Positions 6,586 to 13,085 of a stretch of 13,623 bases of DNA are shown piece after piece. The stretch is from NCBI GenBank assembly GCA_003510795.1, contig DOKP01000038.1, forward strand, positions 8,861-22,483. The letters run 5' to 3'. Position 1 is the stretch's first letter; every line of letters starts with the position of its first letter. Source of the DNA: Candidatus Moraniibacteriota bacterium (GTDB lineage Bacteria > Patescibacteriota > Minisyncoccia > Moranbacterales > UBA9337). Below the pieces are notes generated by a model. That model was given only the letters and a program-made list of their open reading frames with translations. It searched no databases and was not told where the DNA came from. The position numbers were made by a program, and so were the translations under genes.

Positions 6586-8058
6586 CTATTCTTTAAGTTT
6601 ATTTTTAAGTATTTCGGTAACCGATTGAGGATTAGCTTTTCCTTTAGTTTCTTTCATTACCTGTCCCATTAGAAATTTAAACGCATTCTCCTTGCCACTT
6701 CTATAATCAGTCACAGAAGCTTGATTGTCGGCTAATATCTTATCCACAATTTTTTCCATTTCGCCAGCATCATCCATCTGCGCTAAATTTTTCTCCTCGA
6801 TAATCTGGGATGGATCACCGCCATTTTTATACATCTCCTCTAAAACGATTTGGGCCGCGCTAGAGTTAATTTTTCCATCAGCCACAAAGCCAATAAGCTC
6901 CGCATAATTTTCGGGGGTAATTTTTATATCGCTAATTTTTTCTTGCAATTCTACCAAATGTTTCCTAATTTCAGTATTAAGATAATTTACAGTTAATTTA
7001 AATAATTTTTCGCGCGTAACTTTAATTTCTCCCGAAGCTATTTTTTCTTCCAATTCACTAATGGTCTCTTCAAAATAATTGGCTAAATCTCTCTCGGAAA
7101 CTAAAAGTTCAGCGTCCTGCTCACTCAAATCATATTCCTTGATAAATCTTTCTAGTTTAGACTGAGGTAATTCGGGTAATTCTCTTTTTAAATTTTCGAT
7201 ATAAGCATCATCAAATAACATCGGCGGAATATCAGGCTCTGGGAAATAACGATAATCAGCCGCAGTTTCCTTAACCCTCTGCGACACGGTAATATTTTTT
7301 ATAGAATCCCAACCTCGCGTTTCTTGAATAATTTTTTCTCCATTTTCCAAAGCTTCAACTTGTCTAGCTATTTCATATTCAATCGCTTTTTGCACAAATC
7401 GAAAAGAATTGATATTTTTTACTTCTACTTTTGTTCCACTTAATTTATCTTCATCTTCTTTATGCACAGAAATATTAGCCTCGCAACGCATATGGCCTTT
7501 TTCCATATCAGCATCTGAAATTTCCAGATAACGACAGACTTGTTGTAATTTTTGACAAAATTCGCGAGCTTCCTCTCCGCTAGTAAAATCTGGTTCGGTT
7601 ACAAGTTCCATTAACGGCACTCCAGCTCGATTAAAATCTACCAAAGAATAATTAGTTCCTTTGGGGTGAGTTAATTTTCCAGTATCTTCCTCAAGATGAA
7701 TTCTGGTAACTCCAACCTTTTTTCCTTTTATCTCAAGCTCGCCTTTTTCACAAAAAGGTTGGTCGTATTGAGAAATCTGGTAACCCTTTGGAATATCAGG
7801 ATAAAAATAATTCTTGCGATCAAATTTAGTATCTTTAAGAAGATTGCAATTAAGAGCTAATCCTGCTAATTGCACAAATCTAATCGCCTGACTATTGGGT
7901 ACTGGTAAAGTTCCTGGTTGAGCCGTACAAACTTCGCAAATATTAGAATTAGGATCTTTATCTAATTCCATATCATTTTTGCAACTACAAAACATCTTGG
8001 ACTTAGTCTTAAGTTCAACATGAATTTCCATTCCGATTGTGGCTAGGTATTTTGACAT
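6586..8058 (-). CDS. gatB: Asp-tRNA(Asn)/Glu-tRNA(Gln) amidotransferase subunit B
   Basis: The tRNA-binding and transamidation subunit of GatCAB, which converts misacylated Glu-tRNA(Gln) or Asp-tRNA(Asn) to the amide using ammonia from GatA. At 490 residues it matches normal full length. Diagnostic segments are I-G-M-E-I-H-V-E-L at 8-16, the zinc cysteines Cys24, Cys26, Cys41 and Cys44, Y-F-Y-P-D-I-P-K-G-Y at 84-93, H-L-E-E-D-T-G-K at 121-128, and D-Y-R-Y-F-P-E-P-D-I-P-P at 268-279. The C-terminal helical and YqeY-like tail is present. gatA and gatC are not adjacent, so subunits are encoded elsewhere. It probably has its own promoter in the spacer before it and ends at a strong terminator. 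The indirect route to Gln-tRNA or Asn-tRNA is therefore in use. Confidence 0.97.
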   Translation of the reverse strand: MSKYLATIGMEIHVELKTKSKMFCSCKNDMELDKDPNSNICEVCTAQPGTLPVPNSQAIRFVQLAGLALNCNLLKDTKFDRKNYFYPDIPKGYQISQYDQPFCEKGELEIKGKKVGVTRIHLEEDTGKLTHPKGTNYSLVDFNRAGVPLMELVTEPDFTSGEEAREFCQKLQQVCRYLEISDADMEKGHMRCEANISVHKEDEDKLSGTKVEVKNINSFRFVQKAIEYEIARQVEALENGEKIIQETRGWDSIKNITVSQRVKETAADYRYFPEPDIPPMLFDDAYIENLKRELPELPQSKLERFIKEYDLSEQDAELLVSERDLANYFEETISELEEKIASGEIKVTREKLFKLTVNYLNTEIRKHLVELQEKISDIKITPENYAELIGFVADGKINSSAAQIVLEEMYKNGGDPSQIIEEKNLAQMDDAGEMEKIVDKILADNQASVTDYRSGKENAFKFLMGQVMKETKGKANPQSVTEILKNKLKE

Positions 8059-8083
8059 ATTTTATAAGTAATTCACTTTAATC

Positions 8084-8112
8084 ATGATAATATATTATGC
8101 TTCTTTAATCAA
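8084..8112 (-). promoter_or_regulatory. candidate promoter for gatB
   Basis: Minus-strand TTGATT (8112-8107), a 17-base spacer and TATCAT (8089-8084), about 25 bases upstream of the gatB ATG at 8058. The 162-base spacer between gatB and the CYTH gene holds no other feature I can support. Confidence 0.42.
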
Positions 8113-8220
8113 GAACCTGCTTATGAATGGATAAAAAGTATCGTGAATTAAGTATTATGGAAAATTACGAATTTTTTAATTTCAAATAAACTCCAAACGA
8201 CTCAATCTTAAAAAAATATA

Positions 8221-8760
8221 TTAAACGATTAATTTTTTCCAATTATTTTTATAGTATTCAAATTTTTTGCCAAATTCTTCTTTTGAAGTCTCCTTAATTC
8301 CCAAAAGATCCATCTTGCGCTTAAGATCTTTAATTACCATATCCTTGTCCGCTAAATCACTCATCTTTTCTAATTCCAAAATGTAGCCATAACCCTTGGT
8401 ATTGTCCAACATAACTTTTATATTTTTCCAAGAAAAAATATTTCGCTTTCTAATCCAGATTATCTCCTTTTTAAATCCTAGAGATTCAAAAAGTCTATTA
8501 GCATTTTCGAAATCCTTCAAATTTAATTTTATTTCAATTTCCTCCCTAGCATCATCATGCATCATGCCTTTTTTCAACCAAATCTTAGCATATTTATCGC
8601 TCTTTTGGATTCGCAAATCATTTTCTCCCGAAAAATAATAGGAAGTCTGATTTTCCTTACTTATAAATTTTCCTTCTTTTTTAAAAAATTTGAGAAGTTT
8701 TTTATATTTTTCTTCATCGATCAAACTCCTAATTTCAATTTCAATATTTTTTCTTTTCAT
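8221..8760 (-). CDS. CYTH domain protein (class IV adenylate cyclase / triphosphatase-like)
   Basis: A 179-residue single-domain protein of the triphosphate tunnel metalloenzyme superfamily. It carries the signature E-x-E-x-(K/R) at the N-terminus as E7-I-E9-I-R11, a second strand with L-R-I-Q (49-52), W-L-K-K-G (61-65), E-E-I-E-I-K (73-78), R-K-R (104-106), Asp119 and the closing G-Y-G-Y-I-L-E-L-E strand (123-131). The alternating acidic and basic residues would line a tunnel that binds metal and a triphosphate. Members hydrolyse tripolyphosphate or thiamine triphosphate, or make cAMP; sequence alone does not choose. Being five bases downstream of dut and in the nucleotide cluster, a nucleotide-triphosphate substrate is plausible, but that is inference. 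The signature's last residue is Arg instead of the usual Lys. Confidence 0.82.
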   Translation of the reverse strand: MKRKNIEIEIRSLIDEEKYKKLLKFFKKEGKFISKENQTSYYFSGENDLRIQKSDKYAKIWLKKGMMHDDAREEIEIKLNLKDFENANRLFESLGFKKEIIWIRKRNIFSWKNIKVMLDNTKGYGYILELEKMSDLADKDMVIKDLKRKMDLLGIKETSKEEFGKKFEYYKNNWKKLIV

Positions 8761-8765
8761 AAAAT

Positions 8766-9191
8766 TTATTTTATTCCTGTACTGCCAAATCTTCCCTCGC
8801 CCCTCTTAGTATCATCCAATTCCTGCACTTCCTCTATTTCTGGAATCTCTACTTCTTGGATCAACATCTGTGCAATCTTATCTCCTTTTTTGATTATATA
8901 TTTCTCGTCAGATAAATTTTTTAAAATTACCTTTACTTCACCTCGATAAGAGCTGTCAACTACCCCGCCCATTGTTTTAATTCCACCCCTAAAAGCCACT
9001 CCGCCCTTATCCCAAATTAATCCCACATATCCAATAGGAATTGCCATCACTATACCAGTATCACAAGCTATTATCTCATTTGGTAAAATAGAAACATCTA
9101 CAACTGAATAAAAATCCATACCTGCGTCACCAATATTAGCATAACTAGGCATTTTAGCTAATGGATTTATTTTTTTAATTTTAATTTTCAT
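8766..9191 (-). CDS. dut: dUTP diphosphatase
   Basis: Trimeric-type dUTPase that hydrolyses dUTP to dUMP and PPi, keeping uracil out of DNA and feeding the thymidylate synthase step. The five motifs are in order: D-A-G-M-D-F-Y-S (22-29), D-K-G-G-V-A (61-66), G-V-V-D-S-S-Y-R-G-E (76-85, catalytic Asp79, Tyr82), K-G-D-K-I-A-Q-M-L (102-110) and R-G-E-G-R-F-G-S-T-G (130-139). I chose the ATG at 9191 (141 residues) because family members begin near M-K-I-K-I-K-K; the open frame continues upstream to a TTG at 9230, but that part is read out of an intergenic repeat. In motif 2 the conserved Ser of (P/D)-(R/K)-S-G-L-A is Gly63. It overlaps nothing; the CYTH gene follows after five bases. Confidence 0.93.
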   Translation of the reverse strand: MKIKIKKINPLAKMPSYANIGDAGMDFYSVVDVSILPNEIIACDTGIVMAIPIGYVGLIWDKGGVAFRGGIKTMGGVVDSSYRGEVKVILKNLSDEKYIIKKGDKIAQMLIQEVEIPEIEEVQELDDTKRGEGRFGSTGIK

Positions 9192-9198
9192 AAAACTT

Positions 9199-9255
9199 AA
9201 AGGAGATTGCCATGCAAATTTTGAGTACAAAATTTACTCGCAATGACAAAGCGAG
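9199..9255. repeat. copy of an intergenic GAGATTGC...CTCGCAATGACA palindromic repeat
   Basis: The plus strand reads AAAGGAGATTGCCATGC, a 20-odd-base AT-rich middle, then CTCGCAATGACAAAGCGAG. The ends GAGATTGC and GCAATGACA are the arms of a dispersed element I recall from Rickettsiales, Patescibacteria and other genomes. The second end also forms its own hairpin, CTCGC/GCGAG (9238-9242 with 9251-9255). It fills the tmk-dut gap and would be transcribed with them. Confidence 0.5.
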
Positions 9256-9264
9256 AATAATTTT

Positions 9265-9867
9265 TTACTTAATATATTTATCAATTATTTTAGATATTTC
9301 AGCAAATATTTCTTCAACTGACCTTTCACCGTCAATTGTATAGAAATTTTTATACTTTTTACTCTTACTTATTTTATCATAAACCGATAAAACTTTTTTT
9401 AGCTTTGCTTCTTCCTCAAAGAACTCCTTGCGAAATCTAGAGCTCTCTATTCTCCGGATGCATTCTTTGGGAGAAACTCTAATGAAAAAAACCAAATCCG
9501 GTTTTGGAAATTTTTCATTTATTTTTTCCAACCAAGCCAAATCATTATCCAGCGATCCAAAAGCAAACGTAGAAAAAAAATAACGGCTTGAGATAACATG
9601 ATTACCCTTTTCCATAGCTGGCCAGACTTCTGATTCCAGATGATGGGCTCTGTCAGCCGCATAAAGAAGCTGGATGCCGGTATTACTAAGTTTCCATTGC
9701 TTAGTTAATATTGCCCGTATCAATCCACCCAATAAATTTCCCGAAGGTTCTGAAGTGGTGTGAAATTTTATACCCTTATCTTTTAAATATTTTTCTAAAA
9801 GACTAATTTGGGTACTTTGTCCAGAACCATCTAATCCCTCAAAAACTATAAATTTGCCCTTTTCCAT
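9265..9867 (-). CDS. tmk: thymidylate kinase-like protein with altered Walker A
   Basis: A 200-residue P-loop kinase of the dTMP kinase family, expected to convert dTMP to dTDP with ATP. Family features are F-E-G-L-D-G-S-G (9-16), E-P-S-G (40-43), the nucleotide-base segment A-D-R-A-H-H (71-76), S-S-R-Y-F-F-S-T (93-100) and an Arg-rich lid at 138-147. Two key positions are changed: the Walker A lysine is Gln17 (codon CAA, checked on the DNA), and the Asp of the usual D-R-Y motif is Ser94. The rest of the fold seems intact at normal length, so this looks like a specialised or family-wide variant rather than decay. A second kinase with an intact P-loop is encoded in the same cluster. The start at 9867 is the only sensible ATG; no SD precedes it. 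Confidence 0.85.
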   Translation of the reverse strand: MEKGKFIVFEGLDGSGQSTQISLLEKYLKDKGIKFHTTSEPSGNLLGGLIRAILTKQWKLSNTGIQLLYAADRAHHLESEVWPAMEKGNHVISSRYFFSTFAFGSLDNDLAWLEKINEKFPKPDLVFFIRVSPKECIRRIESSRFRKEFFEEEAKLKKVLSVYDKISKSKKYKNFYTIDGERSVEEIFAEISKIIDKYIK

Positions 9868-9936
9868 ATTTAGTTAATAAATAAAAATTTATTCTTCAAA
9901 GCAAATTCATTTTAACACATTTAAAAACATTAAAAA

Positions 9937-9971
9937 AGAACTCTTCTCGCAATCTATACAAGAAGAGTTCT
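9937..9971 (-). terminator. strong rho-independent terminator of thyX
   Basis: Perfect 11-base stem AGAACTCTTCT (9937-9947) with AGAAGAGTTCT (9961-9971), 13-base loop, followed on the minus strand by six T. It begins 17 bases past the thyX stop codon, separating thyX from tmk transcription. Confidence 0.9.
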
Positions 9972-9988
9972 CACAACTTAAAACGAAC

Positions 9989-10999
9989 TTATTTCTGTAC
10001 CCAACCTTCGGGCATTCGGCGAGGTTTATCAAAGTTCTGATTTGGAAACCGACGAATGAATTCTGCGTGAACAGGAATCATTATTTCTCTCATCGAGGGC
10101 TCAGCGGCTGGATTTATAGCCCGCATATGAAAAAGATGATGCCAATGTTCCAGACTGGTATAAATAATCAATTCAGTTTTACACGAATTGGGCAAAACTG
10201 TCCGAGCTGCTTGAGCAGTGTATTTGTCTCCGTTAGTATCTTTCATCTCAAGAAGAGCCAGATAATCCGCTTCCGCCCTAAGAACGCTCTGCTCCCACAA
10301 CGCATAAGCCTCACTGCCCTCTTTAAAAAATATCGGCTTAATGAAAGTTACTCGGCTACCAAATTTACCCAAAGAATAACGGCAATACCGTTGACTCTCT
10401 TGAAGCAGAGCACAAGGACGATGCCGTACCAGCTCGTGAGTCACTGCTCGATTGACGACAAATCTCACCGCTACAAAACGGTGCCGAGCTTTGAGCTCAG
10501 GCTCAAGCTGATCTATTTTTTCAAGAGAGACTTTCTCAGCTTTTACAAATTTGCTTTCGTAGACATCAATGTCTTTGAAAAAATATGGATGTCGAGAGGC
10601 TAATGTATAAGCCATAGCCCCCACGACTTCGCAATTGGGATATTTTATTGCTATTTCTCGGAAAGCTCTCACGCTTCCAGTAACCAACAACTCTCCAGAT
10701 CCAAGTGCATCAACAACCAAATATTTTGGAATGGTTTGATAAAATTCATCAAAGAACCAACGCCCCCCAATAGTCAAATAATTAACCTTTAGAGAGGCTA
10801 CTCCCATTTCAAGAGTAGAATTATGCTTATGTTTCACCATTTTTTCAATAAAACCAATCGCGGAAGATTCTGTTATATTATCTTCGGCCTTATAACAGAC
10901 TTTCCCGCATAATTCAATTCTCTGCGCTAACGAAAGCTCGTCAGATAAAATTTCAAACGACGGCGGAATTACGATAGCTTTATCATATAATTTAATCAT
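9989..10999 (-). CDS. thyX: flavin-dependent thymidylate synthase (single-domain, long form)
   Basis: Methylates dUMP to dTMP using methylene-tetrahydrofolate, NADPH and FAD. The ThyX signature R-H-R-x7-S is at 192-202, reading R-H-R-P-C-A-L-L-Q-E-S-Q-R-Y, close to the Q-x-S-Q-R-Y form of the mycobacterial enzyme. Upstream is H-N-S-T-L-E-M (59-65), matching H-x-S-x2-E-H; downstream is A-A-R-T-V-L-P and M-R-A...A-E-P-S-M-R-E-I (292-306). With 336 residues it is longer than the usual 220-250 because of about 90 extra residues between the H-x-S-x2-E and R-H-R motifs. The ATG at 10999 is chosen because AAGGAGA lies six bases before it; an upstream TTG (11032) would add 11 basic residues. It is GC-richer than its neighbours and flanked by terminators on both sides, so it may have been acquired separately. 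Confidence 0.92.
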   Translation of the reverse strand: MIKLYDKAIVIPPSFEILSDELSLAQRIELCGKVCYKAEDNITESSAIGFIEKMVKHKHNSTLEMGVASLKVNYLTIGGRWFFDEFYQTIPKYLVVDALGSGELLVTGSVRAFREIAIKYPNCEVVGAMAYTLASRHPYFFKDIDVYESKFVKAEKVSLEKIDQLEPELKARHRFVAVRFVVNRAVTHELVRHRPCALLQESQRYCRYSLGKFGSRVTFIKPIFFKEGSEAYALWEQSVLRAEADYLALLEMKDTNGDKYTAQAARTVLPNSCKTELIIYTSLEHWHHLFHMRAINPAAEPSMREIMIPVHAEFIRRFPNQNFDKPRRMPEGWVQK

Positions 11000-11005
11000 G
11001 GCGAA

Positions 11006-11012
11006 TCTCCTT
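11006..11012 (-). promoter_or_regulatory. strong Shine-Dalgarno deciding the thyX start
   Basis: AAGGAGA on the minus strand, six bases before the ATG at 10999. It favours that start over the TTG at 11032. A small hairpin GCTCA/TGAGC (11027-11039) lies just upstream. Confidence 0.75.
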
Positions 11013-11094
11013 CGTCTCTTTAATTTGCTCAAAATGAGCCTCTATTGAAAATCCAAATACAAAGTACTATTAAACAGCATATAGCTAAAATCAT

Positions 11095-11119
11095 AAAAAA
11101 GTCAAATAAAAAAATTTGA
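11095..11119 (-). terminator. AT-rich terminator candidate after the double-domain ThyX-like gene
   Basis: Stem TCAAAT (11102-11107) with ATTTGA (11114-11119) and a 6-base loop, followed on the minus strand by C then six T (11100-11095). The stem is short and AT-only, so termination may be partial. It starts 12 bases after the stop at 11131. Confidence 0.5.
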
Positions 11120-11130
11120 TTCGAGAAAAG

Positions 11131-12486
11131 CTAATCCTTCATCACAATATCATGTTCGCCCCGGCGAATATCAAAACGATTAGGTTCGTCATCGGTATGA
11201 ATTGCTAAGCCAATTCCTCCAAAAATTTCTTTGAGACTCGCAATCATTTTGAGCATCTGTCGCACTAATGTAGGATGTACAAATCTTGTGGAGCGTAATT
11301 CCACTAAATATATCAAAGCTTTTAAATCTCCCGACACTCGACAAGGAACATTATAGCCCATAGCAGTGTAATATTGTTTTATTTCATCAGTAGTTTCTAA
11401 TTTAGAAATGGAGTCTTCTTGCATTTTAATAAATTCCTGAGTTTTATTTCTTAAATCTTCTGGCATAGCCTTTAAATACCATTCGTTAAAGCCGTGGTTC
11501 CTCACAAGCAGGGGCATTCTTTGTACTATCGCTCGATGCCTTTGCAAATCACGAAAAGATCCAAAATCCAATAAAAATTCATATTGAATCATTCCACATT
11601 CCGCAACCATCGGTGGCAACTCTGTTTTGAAAGGTCGATTCTGAATCAATTCTTTGTATTTTTCTAAATCATTCAAGTCTATTCCGTTTTTTAAAAGTGC
11701 AAAATCTTTAGCTTCGTTGTTAACGTAATAATAATCATTCTGCATCCAGTTCTGATTATATTTTTCTGTATTTTCAAATCTTTCATGGCAAAAAGAACTA
11801 GGATAAGCTTCTTTGAGAGCAGCTTCAGTTTTCTCAGCAATATCTCTAACCTCTTCCAAGGGATGATGCCTAAGCAACATTAACTGGTCAGCAAATTGAC
11901 GAAAATTCATTCGCCAAGCTACATTAGTAGTCGCTCCAGCAGGAAGAAGTGATCTGGTAATATCAAATGCTCGAGCCACGATAGTCTTGCTATAAATTTT
12001 TTCATCTTCTTCATCTTTTCTAGGAAATTGTTTTTTAAGATGTGCTTGAACTGGAACTTGCGCTTCTAAATAAAAAGCTCGCCAATCTTCCTGAATTTTT
12101 TCTCCCTCAGCTGAGCCAACTGGATTAAGAAAGGCTTGCGCAGAAAAATCCACATACCGAGTAGACGCTTCCTGTCCGGAATAGAGTCGCCAATCCTGAA
12201 TAGCTTTAGCTGCTAACAGCGAAATACCCTCCGCAAAAACAGTTGTACTTCCACAATCTCCAATAGATTTATGTCCGTAGCCAACATAAAATTGCTGCAT
12301 AAAATTTTGTGCTCCGCGTTCTTTTAAAATCTTTAAATGATGATAAATTCCACCCGTTGAGCGCGAATGTAAGGCTTGCAGCATAGCTTCAGCTTGTGCA
12401 TCAATTTTAGCTTCATTATTCAAAACCAATACAAACCCGCATTGATTCAAATCTTTCACTGCATGGATAGTTTTTTCATGTTCCAT
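11131..12486 (-). CDS. double-domain ThyX-like protein
   Basis: A 451-residue protein built of two ThyX-like units. Unit 1 (about 45-235) has G-H-K-S-I-G-D-C (71-78); then D-W-R (98-100) where R-H-R is expected, followed by Ser103, Glu106, Ser108, Arg110 and Tyr111 in the correct register; then N-F-R (194-196) and L-L-R...E-E-V-R for the C-terminal helix. Unit 2 (about 285-420) has an intact R-H-R (316-318), but the Glu, Ser and Arg that should follow are Met324, Leu326 and Val328, and N-x-R is D-L-K (387-389); L-R (397-398) is kept. ThyX active sites are formed between subunits from FAD- and dUMP-binding parts, so the units could complement one another. It lies 14 bases after the kinase gene, in the same operon. 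It could be an active synthase, or a regulatory or differently specific relative. No SD. Confidence 0.82.
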   Translation of the reverse strand: MEHEKTIHAVKDLNQCGFVLVLNNEAKIDAQAEAMLQALHSRSTGGIYHHLKILKERGAQNFMQQFYVGYGHKSIGDCGSTTVFAEGISLLAAKAIQDWRLYSGQEASTRYVDFSAQAFLNPVGSAEGEKIQEDWRAFYLEAQVPVQAHLKKQFPRKDEEDEKIYSKTIVARAFDITRSLLPAGATTNVAWRMNFRQFADQLMLLRHHPLEEVRDIAEKTEAALKEAYPSSFCHERFENTEKYNQNWMQNDYYYVNNEAKDFALLKNGIDLNDLEKYKELIQNRPFKTELPPMVAECGMIQYEFLLDFGSFRDLQRHRAIVQRMPLLVRNHGFNEWYLKAMPEDLRNKTQEFIKMQEDSISKLETTDEIKQYYTAMGYNVPCRVSGDLKALIYLVELRSTRFVHPTLVRQMLKMIASLKEIFGGIGLAIHTDDEPNRFDIRRGEHDIVMKD

Positions 12487-12500
12487 TAGTATTATATGTT

Positions 12501-13046
12501 TTATTTTTTAATTATCGCGTCAATTTGAGCATAAAGCTCTTTTAGCGTTCCATTGTTATCAATCACAAAGGCTGCCTCATCTTTTAAATATTTTATTTGT
12601 GTTTCAGCCTCTCTTTTGTTATCTTTTTTAAATTCATCAAAGGTTTTTTTTTCATCATCCACGTTTTCTTCCCTCTTAGTTATGCGCTCGTAACGTATTT
12701 TTAAATCTGTTTCAACATAGATCAGTTTGAACTCAGGAATTTTTTCCAAAAAAACAATATCGCTCATACGGCGTACTCCATCAATAGCAATAATTTCATA
12801 AGAATCTTTTTCTACATCCTTATAAATTACCATAGATAGAATATCTTCATCAAAATTATCTCGCATCAAAGTAGAGATTTTTTGTAAATTTTCTCGACTT
12901 TCTTCTAGATACATCCGCTTGGCCACATCTCGAAGGGCAGTAGAAAAACGATGAGTTGAAGCTCCATAATTGTCCACTAAATATTTCGCGACAGTTCCTT
13001 TGCCCGCAGCAATTTCTCCGGCAATTCCTAAGATTATTTTTTCCAT
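12501..13046 (-). CDS. P-loop (deoxy)nucleoside monophosphate kinase-like protein
   Basis: A 181-residue NMP-kinase-fold protein. The Walker A motif is intact, G-E-I-A-A-G-K-G-T at 10-18. F-S-T-A-L-R (34-39) begins the substrate-binding region, I-D-G-V-R-R (88-93) resembles the catalytic segment of dephospho-CoA kinase and phage-type dNMP kinases, and R-I-T-K-R-E-E-N (121-128) begins a charged lid. It phosphorylates a small substrate with ATP; sequence alone cannot decide between dNMP kinase and dephospho-CoA kinase-like. Its position, between dCMP deaminase and a ThyX-like gene with gaps of 39 and 14 bases, favours a deoxynucleotide substrate. It might supply the dTMP kinase step if the atypical Tmk is weak. 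Start ATG at 13046; no SD. Confidence 0.72.
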   Translation of the reverse strand: MEKIILGIAGEIAAGKGTVAKYLVDNYGASTHRFSTALRDVAKRMYLEESRENLQKISTLMRDNFDEDILSMVIYKDVEKDSYEIIAIDGVRRMSDIVFLEKIPEFKLIYVETDLKIRYERITKREENVDDEKKTFDEFKKDNKREAETQIKYLKDEAAFVIDNNGTLKELYAQIDAIIKK

Positions 13047-13085
13047 ATTTCTATTTTTAATTTGTTGAATTATTTTTTATAAGAA

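Noticed and set aside
8557..8949. 130-codon plus-strand frame across the CYTH and dut genes
   Set aside because: Antisense shadow; its Phe/Ser/Ile-rich product is what AT-rich antisense DNA yields.
9192..9230. Upstream TTG start extending dut by 13 residues
   Set aside because: The added residues are translated from an intergenic repeat and family members begin near the ATG at 9191.
10067..10603. 178-codon open frame on plus inside the thyX region
   Set aside because: It is antisense to the conserved ThyX motifs and its product shows no recognisable domain; GC-richer codons of thyX explain the long open antisense frame.
11000..11032. Upstream TTG start adding 11 residues to ThyX
   Set aside because: The ATG at 10999 has AAGGAGA at ideal spacing and the added residues cover that SD.
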